Of a stretch of DNA of 42,058 nt, positions 31,891-39,666 are shown in pieces (the stretch's first letter is position 1; each line of letters starts with the position of its first letter). Location: contig WTCE01000022.1 of NCBI GenBank assembly GCA_013138735.1, positions 1-42,058 on the forward strand, given 5' to 3'. The notes below the pieces were generated by a model. That model saw only the letters and a program-made list of their open reading frames with translations. It searched no databases and had not been told where the DNA came from. Position numbers and translations under genes: made by a program. This DNA is from Crocinitomix sp. GTDB lineage: Bacteria > Bacteroidota > Bacteroidia > Flavobacteriales_D > Crocinitomicaceae.

Positions 31891-34800
31891 TCACGAATCA
31901 GTCTGAAAATCAGATGGAGCTACACCAACTTCTTTCGAAAAAATTCTAGAAAAATAAGCGGGGTCGGTAAAACCTGTTTCAAATGCAATTTCTGACACGT
32001 TTAGGCGTCCTTCAATGAGTAATTCTTTCGCTTTTCCAAGTCGTTTTTCACGAATGAATTGTGTTATATTGATTCCTGTTATTGCTTTAATTTTTCTTGC
32101 AAACTGTGATCTGCTTAGCGCCATTTGCTCGGCTAACCAATCTCCATTTAATTCAGAATCGTCAAGGCGTTTTAAAATGGCCTCTGAAACAGCAGACATA
32201 AATACTTCTTCTGCGTTATATTCTGGAATTGCATTTTCCGATTTTACCTCTCTTTTAAAATAAAGGCGCATTGCGTTTCTTGCTTCGATCAATGCTTTTA
32301 TTTGCAATCGCAACTCTGCAGGTTCAAAAGGTTTAGTAAGATATGCTTCAGCTCCAAAATCATAGCCAGATAGTTTTGAATCTTGATCTGCCCGTGCTGT
32401 AAGTAACATGACAGGAATGTGAGAGGTTACTTGATTCTTTTTTAATTTCTGTAACATTTCAGGACCTGTTTGAACTGGCATCATCCAATCAGAAACAATA
32501 AAATCAGGTACTAACTCCACTGCCTTTTCGTAACCAACTTTACCATTTTCGGCAATTATAACATCATAATCATTTTGCAAAACCTCTGCGATATAGTATT
32601 GCATATCACCATTATCTTCAACAATTAATACGGTCGGTTTTTCTGAAGCTGGTTCGCCAAGAGAAACTGTGATTACCTCATTAGATTCAGGGATGATTTC
32701 AATAGAATTAGCCGCAGTATTCTTTTGAAAATTACCGCTAGCAGCAGGGAAGGTTAACGTAAAAGAACTTCCTTTGCCCAATTCGCTTTCTACATCAATT
32801 TCACCTCCTAAAATGCGCGTTAATTCTTGTGAAAGTGCTAAGCCTATACCTGAGCCCTCAAAAGCGCGGCTTGATTCATCATCTACTTGGTAGAATCGAT
32901 CAAATATATGATTCTTATGCTCCGGCGGTATTCCAATTCCCGTATCAGATATAATCCATACAACCTTGTTATCACTATTCTTATCAATTACTATTTTGAT
33001 ACCACCTTGTGATGTAAACTTTAATGCATTGCTTATTAAGTTTTGAATAACATGCGTAATCGCTTTAATATCCGCATCAATCTCAGGTCTCTCGGTCGCG
33101 CAAACAAGTTTAACTTCAAGATTTTTCATCTTAAATGCGGAATCGAAGGCACTAATAAAGTGTTTTGTAAACAAATGCAGATCGACAGTTTCCAAATTCA
33201 ACTTTAGCTTACCTGATTCTATTTTGGAAATATCCAAAAGCTGATTGACTAAAGAAAGTAATTGTGAGCTATTGCGATTCAATACTGCTAAGCCTTTTTT
33301 AAATTTTTCTTCATTTTGTTTGCTATAGGAGTTTTGCAATAAGGGAGACAGGCCTTTAATTAAAGTTAGTGGTGTTCTAAATTCATGTGAAATATTGGTG
33401 AAAAATTTAGTTTTGACTCCATCCAATTCCTTCAAACGATAGGCTTCTTGTTTTTCCAATTGTCTTCTTAATTGGATGCGATAAAAAGTATATAATAGCG
33501 CAATTGAGAATATGATATAGAGACTATATGACCACCAACGGGCGTACCATGGTGGAATTACCACTATTGTTAATTCCGATTCTATGGTACTCCAGATTCC
33601 AGCACTATTAGAACATTTAATTTTTAAAACATAGCTTTTAGGGTCAAGGTTCGTAAATGTAATTGTTCTTTTAGTTCCAAGATTTTGCCAATCTTCATCA
33701 AAGCCTTCCAATTTGTAGGTATATTGATTTTTCATTGGATTTGTAAAATCTAAACCTGCAATTGTAAATGAAATGATTCTATCATCATGATTTAATTCAA
33801 TGTGTTTCATACTGTACACAGGTTCATTAAATCCATCAGAATCGATTGGTTTATTGTTTATATTGATATCGGTTATGATCGTTTGAGGTTGATAATCATT
33901 TTGTTTGATTTTATTTGGGTAAAACCGATTTATACCTTTAATTCCTCCAAAAAACAACTCCCCATCATAAGAAGAATGTTCGGAAAAAATATTGAATTCA
34001 TTGTCTTGAAGCCCATCCTCTACCGTGTAATTGACAACAGCATGGGTGGACATATTGAAACGCATTAAACCAGCATTAGAACTCAACCATAAGTTTCCGT
34101 CATTATCTTTTCTCGCAGCGTATAAAGAATTATCTGCCAAGCCTGAACGCTTGTTAAAGACTTTAAAATCATATCGGATAGTATTGAATCGGATCAAGCC
34201 TTCAGAAATAGTTGCTAGCCACAAATACTTCCCGTTATCTGACGCTTCTATAGTTCTAATATCATATTTAACAAATTGATCCTTACCTATTCTCGGTCTA
34301 TAGCGCCTGAAAGTATTATCATTTGTATTAAAGCTTTGCAAACCAATAGCTGTGCTTAGCCAAATCAAATCAGCATTTTGCAAATAAAGGTCTGGACAAA
34401 AATTCAAATCGACAGCAGGAGAAGTCTCTTCTTCCGGATTCATAAAAGGGAATGATTGAATTGAATAGTCACTCTTTTTTAAACACCATAATTGATAGCG
34501 CCCTATGAACCAGATTTTACCCGCGCCATCATCTATTAAATTGCCCATTTTTGCGTGCAGACCTGGAGACGTAATTGGATCGACCGGAAATTTTTTGATT
34601 TCAACTATTCTTTTTCCCTCTCTTTTAATCCTAGATATGCCCCCGGGATGAGTCGCCCAAATAATAGTGCTATCCTCCTGATCTTCGATCATACCTCTTA
34701 TTTTGTTTCTGTCAGCAAGCTTTTCATTCCCTTCTAAAAAAGCAGGTTGACCGCTATTATCCTTAGAATCAATAAAGTACAACAAACCTCTATTAGAGGC

Positions 34801-35970
34801 ATACCAGAGAATTCCGTCAGTGGTTTTTAAAATTGATCTTGCACTACCAACATCCAGTTTTTCAGCCCCCTGTCCGCTATCGAATTTAAATTGATGCGGA
34901 CTATACATTGATAATCCCAAGCCATTATGTCCAATCCAGATATTGCCAGATTGATCTTCCATTATTTCCGCAGTGTAATTGTTGAGGTATAAATCTTCCC
35001 GATTTCTAAGGGGGTATAGACCAACGCGTTTTGTAAGAATTGGTTCACTTTTTTTGGTAATGGGATCATAAATAAAATTCGAAACTGGCAAACCAACAAA
35101 CCAAATTTTTCCATCAGATGCAGTGAGTACAGATCGATAAGAAAGGTGATTTAGACTAGACGTTCCATTAATTGATTCATGCAAAAGTGGGGTGATTGTG
35201 TCATTTAATTCACTCACAAAATGACCACTTTCTTGGCTAAGCCACAAAACACCATCATGATCTGTAAAAACGAAATTATTATTTCTTGATTCATTCCCAG
35301 GTGAAGGAATTCTGTAATTTTCAATTTTTATATCATCACCGGTATATGTTGCGTTACAAATTCTTCCTTGCGCAGAGATCCAGATCACATTAGCCTTAGA
35401 TTCGACAATGGTTTGAGTCTGTAAATTACCCTTATACGCGATTGGTGATGGAAACGGAAAAACTTTAGACCGATACTCGGACGGAGAAGCATTCTCTGAA
35501 GGGTAAAATAAAACCATCTCTTGTTGCTTAGTAGCAACCCAGATGTTTTTACGTGAATCTTGAAAAATGTATCCAATCCCTACTTGCTCATTTTTTAAAT
35601 CTTTATCTCCAAGTAAGAGTTTCACAAAAGCATCCTTACTTCTATTATAATAACAAAGTCCTACATCAGTACCAATCCAAATATTCCCTTTTTCATCCTC
35701 AAATAGGTGCGTAATATAATTGCCAATAATTGAATTGGTATCCAAAACATTGCTTTCATAAGTAACAATATTATACCCATCATAGCGATTGAGACCATCA
35801 TGCGTTCCAAACCAAATAAATCCTTCCGAATCTTCAATAATGCTACTCACCATGTTCTGTGATAATCCTTCGACTGAATATGGATCAACAATAACCTGAG
35901 CAATAATAGGCCTACTAAAAAATAGGATAGAAACAGCAATAACGATAAGTCGTATTCGCAAGCAGTTCAT
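31891..35970 (-). CDS. Hybrid two-component system regulator (propeller sensor, kinase, receiver, AraC-type HTH)
   Basis: The 1359-aa protein combines a whole signalling pathway. A signal peptide (1-25) and propeller repeats (about 25-730; SEGFIWFGTHDGLNRYDGYN is split over the first repeat) are followed by a Y_Y_Y domain (740-805), a transmembrane helix (811-832), HisKA with His862 in ISHEFRTPLTLI, an ATPase domain with DTGIGIP and GSGIGLAL, a receiver with Asp1161 in VSDWMMP and Lys in LTKPFEP, and a C-terminal AraC-type HTH (about 1255-1355). Such regulators sense oligosaccharides or similar ligands in the periplasm and act on neighbouring genes. No SusC/SusD pair is in the window. The divergent secreted gene at 36153, with a 21-bp direct repeat upstream, is the natural target candidate. 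Confidence 0.95.
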   Translation of the reverse strand: MNCLRIRLIVIAVSILFFSRPIIAQVIVDPYSVEGLSQNMVSSIIEDSEGFIWFGTHDGLNRYDGYNIVTYESNVLDTNSIIGNYITHLFEDEKGNIWIGTDVGLCYYNRSKDAFVKLLLGDKDLKNEQVGIGYIFQDSRKNIWVATKQQEMVLFYPSENASPSEYRSKVFPFPSPIAYKGNLQTQTIVESKANVIWISAQGRICNATYTGDDIKIENYRIPSPGNESRNNNFVFTDHDGVLWLSQESGHFVSELNDTITPLLHESINGTSSLNHLSYRSVLTASDGKIWFVGLPVSNFIYDPITKKSEPILTKRVGLYPLRNREDLYLNNYTAEIMEDQSGNIWIGHNGLGLSMYSPHQFKFDSGQGAEKLDVGSARSILKTTDGILWYASNRGLLYFIDSKDNSGQPAFLEGNEKLADRNKIRGMIEDQEDSTIIWATHPGGISRIKREGKRIVEIKKFPVDPITSPGLHAKMGNLIDDGAGKIWFIGRYQLWCLKKSDYSIQSFPFMNPEEETSPAVDLNFCPDLYLQNADLIWLSTAIGLQSFNTNDNTFRRYRPRIGKDQFVKYDIRTIEASDNGKYLWLATISEGLIRFNTIRYDFKVFNKRSGLADNSLYAARKDNDGNLWLSSNAGLMRFNMSTHAVVNYTVEDGLQDNEFNIFSEHSSYDGELFFGGIKGINRFYPNKIKQNDYQPQTIITDININNKPIDSDGFNEPVYSMKHIELNHDDRIISFTIAGLDFTNPMKNQYTYKLEGFDEDWQNLGTKRTITFTNLDPKSYVLKIKCSNSAGIWSTIESELTIVVIPPWYARWWSYSLYIIFSIALLYTFYRIQLRRQLEKQEAYRLKELDGVKTKFFTNISHEFRTPLTLIKGLSPLLQNSYSKQNEEKFKKGLAVLNRNSSQLLSLVNQLLDISKIESGKLKLNLETVDLHLFTKHFISAFDSAFKMKNLEVKLVCATERPEIDADIKAITHVIQNLISNALKFTSQGGIKIVIDKNSDNKVVWIISDTGIGIPPEHKNHIFDRFYQVDDESSRAFEGSGIGLALSQELTRILGGEIDVESELGKGSSFTLTFPAASGNFQKNTAANSIEIIPESNEVITVSLGEPASEKPTVLIVEDNGDMQYYIAEVLQNDYDVIIAENGKVGYEKAVELVPDFIVSDWMMPVQTGPEMLQKLKKNQVTSHIPVMLLTARADQDSKLSGYDFGAEAYLTKPFEPAELRLQIKALIEARNAMRLYFKREVKSENAIPEYNAEEVFMSAVSEAILKRLDDSELNGDWLAEQMALSRSQFARKIKAITGINITQFIREKRLGKAKELLIEGRLNVSEIAFETGFTDPAYFSRIFSKEVGVAPSDFQTDS

Positions 35971-36070
35971 AGTAAGGTTAGGTTCTTGAGGTAAAGATAA
36001 TCAAATTGAGACATAAATTAACTGCACGACAACCCCTGTTAATGCACTAGTAGTCAGCATGATAAAGATT

Positions 36071-36101
36071 TGTCCAAGTCTATGCACAATCTGTCCAAGC
36101 C
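36071..36101 (+). promoter_or_regulatory. Direct repeat TGTCCAAGyC, 21-bp period: candidate operator of the hybrid regulator
   Basis: TGTCCAAGTC (36071-36080) and TGTCCAAGCC (36092-36101) are in the same orientation, exactly 21 bp apart. They lie in the 182-bp region between the divergent hybrid regulator and the secreted gene starting at 36153. Paired direct half-sites about two helix turns apart are typical of AraC-type regulators. The site is 52-82 bp upstream of the plus-strand start, a sensible activator position. Confidence 0.55.
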
Positions 36102-36152
36102 ATTTGAACAGTCATTGCTGACATTTGTTGTGAACGAATTAATAAAATAAAA

Positions 36153-37430
36153 ATGAATGCTATGAACAACTATTTTAAAATTACTAAAAAGAGGATTACG
36201 AATACAATCCTTCTTTTAACACTAATGTCCACAACAAATGTATTTGGGCAAATTGTAAATTCCAATATTAATACAGCTACTAAACCGGCGGCAATTTATT
36301 ACGACGGTTTTAACGACGTAAGCTCTGACGGAGAACCGTGGTATCGCGTTGATATATACTACACGGCCGGAGATTTTTGGGCTGACCCAGTTTGTCATGG
36401 TTTTAATAGCCCAGACGTGCCACATACCGAAGTTGTAACAGATCCTTCAATTGTACTGGCTGCGTATACTAATATGTCTTTTGACCAAGAAGTTAATTTA
36501 TATTTAAGCATGTGGGAAGATGATAATGGTGAAGAATGCCATTATAATGCTGATGGTGATAATCCAGATGATGATTTTTTCGAGGGATATGTTGACTTTA
36601 CCGAATGTTGCTCAACACCATTCGCCACTTCAGATTCCAAACCAAGTCGTTGGTTTACGAATCATAATACGGCAACTGGTGGTTGGTTACTTCCAGGTTC
36701 TGATGTGTGGGACTTTCAATTAGCAACAACATGGCGTTTCACAGCAGGTTCATCTTGTGACGACCCTCTTATTTTTGAAGCGCTTAATGCTGGAGGAATA
36801 CGCTATAGCTTTAATAGCAACGATCGCTCAATTGAAGGTACGCATCCATATGGTGGAAACATTTTTTCGTATGAAAATGTGGCTGATAACGCTTCTGCAG
36901 ATGTTTACTATTCATTTACAATAACAGAGGAATTGAAGGTGACAATTTCAACGGATAATGCTGCGACAAATTTTGACACTTACATTCGATTATACAATGA
37001 AGGTTGCGGTGCACTGCTTGCGGAAGATGATGATAGTGGAGCAGATAATACATCCATAATAGAAACAATTCTTACAGCTGGAACTTATATGGTTCAAGTA
37101 GAGGGATACGAGGGTAATGAAGGTGATTTTGATCTTTCAATCGCCGCAGGTGGACCAGTATCAGGAACAGAAGAACTAGTAATTGCTACACCTACAGTAA
37201 AAGTTTTCCCAAATCCTGCAAACGATCTTGTTCAAATTGACTTAGGTAAAGATTTTGAAGAAGGAGCAACAATTGAAGTGTTGGATCTACTTGGAAAACG
37301 TGTTTATTACACGACTGCAAGCAGTGCTTCAATTATCAAAATGGATTTAGCAGAACTTAAATCAGGAACGTACATGATTCACGTATCTGATGGAGAAAAA
37401 ACTGCCATTGAAAAATTAATAATCCAATAA
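36153..37430 (+). CDS. Secreted protein with PPC domain and T9SS type A sorting domain
   Basis: The 425-aa protein has a long signal region (1-33; TNVFGQ). A Trp/Asp-rich N-terminal domain spans about 45-205 (WYRVDIYYTAGDFWADP, MSFDQEVNLYLSMWEDD, ECHYNADGD) and belongs to no family I recognise. A bacterial pre-peptidase C-terminal domain follows (about 245-332; VYYSFTITEELKVTIST, NFDTYIRLY, AGTYMVQVEGY). The type A sorting domain spans about 348-425 (VFPNPANDLVQID). Two in-frame ATGs lie at codons 1 and 4. It is transcribed away from the hybrid regulator and may be its target. The N-terminal domain contains Cys pairs (CHGF, ECC) but no protease motif, so an enzymatic role is not claimed. Confidence 0.8.
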   Translation: MNAMNNYFKITKKRITNTILLLTLMSTTNVFGQIVNSNINTATKPAAIYYDGFNDVSSDGEPWYRVDIYYTAGDFWADPVCHGFNSPDVPHTEVVTDPSIVLAAYTNMSFDQEVNLYLSMWEDDNGEECHYNADGDNPDDDFFEGYVDFTECCSTPFATSDSKPSRWFTNHNTATGGWLLPGSDVWDFQLATTWRFTAGSSCDDPLIFEALNAGGIRYSFNSNDRSIEGTHPYGGNIFSYENVADNASADVYYSFTITEELKVTISTDNAATNFDTYIRLYNEGCGALLAEDDDSGADNTSIIETILTAGTYMVQVEGYEGNEGDFDLSIAAGGPVSGTEELVIATPTVKVFPNPANDLVQIDLGKDFEEGATIEVLDLLGKRVYYTTASSASIIKMDLAELKSGTYMIHVSDGEKTAIEKLIIQ

Positions 37431-37472
37431 ACGTCTCCACCTAGACATTACAATTAGTATATTTAATAAACT

Positions 37473-37504
37473 CCTCTCCCTTTTTTTTTTCGATTTGGGA
37501 GAGG
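37473..37504 (+). promoter_or_regulatory. Hairpin hiding a purine-rich tract upstream of the 37518 gene
   Basis: CCTCTCCC pairs perfectly with GGGAGAGG across a loop that contains ten Ts. The right arm ends 13 bp before the ATG at 37518 and is Shine-Dalgarno-like. The structure could mask the ribosome site or act as an attenuator after the 36153 gene; it lacks a T-run downstream, so it is not a standard terminator. Confidence 0.4.
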
Positions 37505-37517
37505 TAAAAAAACAACT

Positions 37518-38159
37518 ATGAAAGCTATATTTAATATTATCGCATTATTTGCCGCAACGCTATTTATCAATAACGCCGCACATGCACAACTAGAATTAAA
37601 AGCACAATCAAAATTAGAAGGTTACACTGAAATATGTAACGAAAATGAAACTAAAGGTTTTTTAGTTCCAACTGATGTTGCTTACGGTATCAATGGCAAG
37701 TACAAACATAAATACAGAGTTACGGCACCAGTTAAGTTTAACAACCAAACTTTTGGTGATCCAGCGCCGGGTGTTGCAAAAAAGGGCTATGCAAAACCGT
37801 ATAAACTTGCAGTTAAAGAAGGTGAATCAAAATCATTTAATGTACCCGTTGTTGCAGCTTATGGCATAAATGGCGAGTTTTTTTATAAAGTTGGTGTTTT
37901 TGGTATGGTGCATTTTAATAACAACTATTTTGGTGATCCAGCGCCGGGTCAACAGAAAAAGGGATATTATAAGCCCTTTAAAAAAGTGGCCAAAGAAGGA
38001 AGTACTTATAAGATTACGGGACGCGCAGATGTGGCGTATGGCGCCAATGGAAAATATATCATCAAGCGTAATGTTACCGGAAATGTTCAATTTACCAACA
38101 GTACTTTTGGTGATCCAACACCAGGTGTTGTAAAAGCTGGATATATCAATCAATTATAA
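37518..38159 (+). CDS. Small secreted protein of three tandem GDPAPG-type repeats
   Basis: The 213-aa protein has a signal peptide (1-23, ending AHA) and three repeats of about 53-60 aa (about 40-98, 99-158, 159-211). Each repeat has the order xVAYGINGKY, V.G.V.FNN or FTN, FGDPAPG and KKGYxKP. As I recall, a similar YGANG ... GDPxPG motif with a conserved Cys pair occurs as an accessory domain in secreted carbohydrate-active enzymes of other bacteria and fungi; here the Cys residues of that motif are replaced. No catalytic domain is attached, so a free-standing glycan-binding or lectin-like protein is a reasonable guess. It follows the PPC-domain gene on the same strand, 87 bp downstream, and lacks a T9SS sorting domain. 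Confidence 0.7.
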   Translation: MKAIFNIIALFAATLFINNAAHAQLELKAQSKLEGYTEICNENETKGFLVPTDVAYGINGKYKHKYRVTAPVKFNNQTFGDPAPGVAKKGYAKPYKLAVKEGESKSFNVPVVAAYGINGEFFYKVGVFGMVHFNNNYFGDPAPGQQKKGYYKPFKKVAKEGSTYKITGRADVAYGANGKYIIKRNVTGNVQFTNSTFGDPTPGVVKAGYINQL

Positions 38160-38177
38160 AAGGTAACTCAGGTATAG

Positions 38178-38223
38178 CGTTCAAAGAGGGGTCGATTCGA
38201 ATGGTTGATTCCCTTTTTGAACG
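38178..38223 (+). terminator. Inverted repeat after the triple-repeat gene, possible terminator
   Basis: CGTTCAAAGAGGG pairs with CCCTTTTTGAACG (one mismatch) around a 20-base loop, 18 bp past the stop at 38159. There is no T-run after the stem, so function as a terminator is uncertain. Confidence 0.4.
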
Positions 38224-38265
38224 TAATTTGCAAATGTGTTTCTAAATATAGACAAGAAACTATTA

Positions 38266-38344
38266 CTACTGCTCCTGAAAATTCACCACCTTTTGGGTGG
38301 ACCCATCATCAAATAAGGCTTCATTTACACTTATTCTACCGCCT
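38266..38344 (-). pseudogene. Remnant of the 3-prime end of a metalloprotease paralogue
   Basis: On the minus strand this encodes GGRISVNEALFDDGSTQ, then KVVNFQEQ and a stop. The stretch LFDDGSTQKVVNFQE equals the C-terminus of the metalloprotease gene that ends at 39667. Upstream of GGR the frame has a stop (TGA), and the Fic operator array begins there. In the 46-bp aligned block (38271-38316 against 39672-39717) the only four differences are synonymous third-codon positions. This suggests descent from a once-functional paralogue whose 5-prime part is gone. Confidence 0.65.
38271..38316. repeat. Direct repeat, left copy (partner at 39672-39717)
   Basis: This 46-bp block matches 42 of 46 bases of the right copy in the same orientation, with the Fic gene and its upstream array between them. 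The left copy also forms a small hairpin, CCACC TTTTG GGTGG. Confidence 0.8.
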
Positions 38345-38350
38345 CAATAA

Positions 38351-38541
38351 ATGGACAGGTTTCTGATATATGTCCATTATAACCACACTAAGTGAACATG
38401 TTGTTCAATCAAGTTCATAATATGGACACGTTTCGGGGATATGTCCATAGAATTAGAAAAAATGAACATATAGCTTGGTTTTCTCAAAAAGTGAACATAT
38501 ATTTGCTTTATGTCCAAATAATTTTAAAAAGTGAACATATT
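38351..38541 (+). promoter_or_regulatory. Threefold operator-like array upstream of the Fic gene
   Basis: Repeated short words occur in both orientations. ATGGACA lies at 38351 and 38422, TGTCCAT at 38371 and 38442, TGTCCAA at 38511, and TGAACAT at 38393, 38463, 38492 and 38532. Two 27-bp units have the form ATGGACA-N13-TGTCCAT with similar spacers (GTTTC ... ATA), 71 bp apart; the third unit is degenerate, starts about 70 bp later and ends at the Fic start codon. The Fic protein has a C-terminal winged-helix-like region that may bind here and repress its own gene. Confidence 0.6.
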
Positions 38542-39648
38542 ATGGCAACATTTGATCGTAACAAGCCTTATAATAATTTACCAGAATTACCCTTACCCGA
38601 GGAAATTATTGATAGAGAGATTCTAAAAAAATGGGGGCTTACTTCACGTGTATTGGCGGAATTAAACAGAAACATCCTTCGGATCCCTAACCCCTCAATG
38701 CTAATTAACACACTTGCTTTGCAAGAAGCAAAAAGTTCAACGGCAATTGAAAACATTTTCACCACAGAAGATGAACTTTACAAAGCAGTTTCAGATTCAT
38801 TGAAGGAAGAGGAAGCAAATCCTTCAACCAAAGAAGTGTTGCGTTATAGAGAGGCCTTGTGGAGTGGATACAAAAATTTAGCAGAAGACCAAGGGTTCTC
38901 AATGGACACCATTCTTCATGTATTTCAGAAAATTAAAAATACAACACAGGGAATACGTCCTGCACAATCCCAAACCGTTATTAAACGCGGACAAAGCGAA
39001 CTTAGGCCAGGAGAAGTTGTATATACTCCACCAAGAGGAGAAGGAGTTATCCAAGAAAAATTGGACAATATGCTTGAATTTTTAAACGAAGAAAATTCGA
39101 TTGATCCATTGATTAAAATGGCCATTGCCCATTATCAATTTGAGGCTATTCATCCCTTTACAGACGGAAACGGAAGAACGGGGCGTGTAATTAACTTACT
39201 GTATTTAGTCGATCAAAAATTATTATCACATCCGGTACTGTATTTAAGTAAATATATTATTGAACATAAGGATGACTATTATTATACCCTTGCAGCTGTA
39301 ACACAAAGGCAAGCATGGAAACCTTGGATATTATACCTATTAACGGCGGTAGAAAGCACGGCTATCAGAACGAATCAAACCATTGATGAAATTATGGCAC
39401 AAATGGATGCTACTTATGCCGTTGTAAAGCAAAAGCTCAAGTGGTATAGTTTTGAACTAAATCAAGCTCTCTTCTCACAACCTTATATTAAACCTAAGCT
39501 AGTGGGGGAGATTACAGGATCGACGAGTAGAACAACCTTAACCAAATACATGAAAGCTCTAGTCAATCTAGGTGTGCTCTCGGTTAATACAGATGGTCGC
39601 GAAGTGTTTTATGTGAACAATGATTTAGTGCGGATTTTAGAAAGCTAG
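38542..39648 (+). CDS. Fic-family protein (class II AMPylase-type) with C-terminal winged helix
   Basis: The chosen ATG at 38542 (MATFDRNKPYNNLPEL, 368 aa) follows the upstream array; the frame extends upstream to a GTG at 38392, but those codons consist of the operator repeats and are unlikely to be translated. The active-site loop is HPFTDGNGRTGR with His204. An N-terminal inhibitory motif, SSTAIEN, with Glu70 marks class II Fic proteins, whose activity is held back until the helix moves. The C-terminal 70 residues (KPKLVGEITGSTSRTTLTKY, then LVNLGVLSV and EVFYVNNDLV) form a winged-helix-type DNA-binding region. Fic enzymes transfer AMP or other nucleotide groups to proteins. The target is unknown, and no antitoxin-like gene is adjacent. 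The gene converges on the metalloprotease, 18 bp away. Confidence 0.92.
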   Translation: MATFDRNKPYNNLPELPLPEEIIDREILKKWGLTSRVLAELNRNILRIPNPSMLINTLALQEAKSSTAIENIFTTEDELYKAVSDSLKEEEANPSTKEVLRYREALWSGYKNLAEDQGFSMDTILHVFQKIKNTTQGIRPAQSQTVIKRGQSELRPGEVVYTPPRGEGVIQEKLDNMLEFLNEENSIDPLIKMAIAHYQFEAIHPFTDGNGRTGRVINLLYLVDQKLLSHPVLYLSKYIIEHKDDYYYTLAAVTQRQAWKPWILYLLTAVESTAIRTNQTIDEIMAQMDATYAVVKQKLKWYSFELNQALFSQPYIKPKLVGEITGSTSRTTLTKYMKALVNLGVLSVNTDGREVFYVNNDLVRILES

Positions 39649-39666
39649 GGTCAGAAGATAATTAAT

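Noticed and set aside
31891-38159. Polysaccharide utilisation locus
   Set aside because: A hybrid regulator and secreted proteins are present, but there is no SusC/SusD pair and no recognisable glycoside hydrolase or lyase in the window.
38392-38541. N-terminal 50-residue extension of the Fic protein from an upstream GTG
   Set aside because: The codons coincide with the repeated TGAACAT and TGTCCAT words and encode no Fic-family sequence. The ATG at 38542 begins the conserved part.
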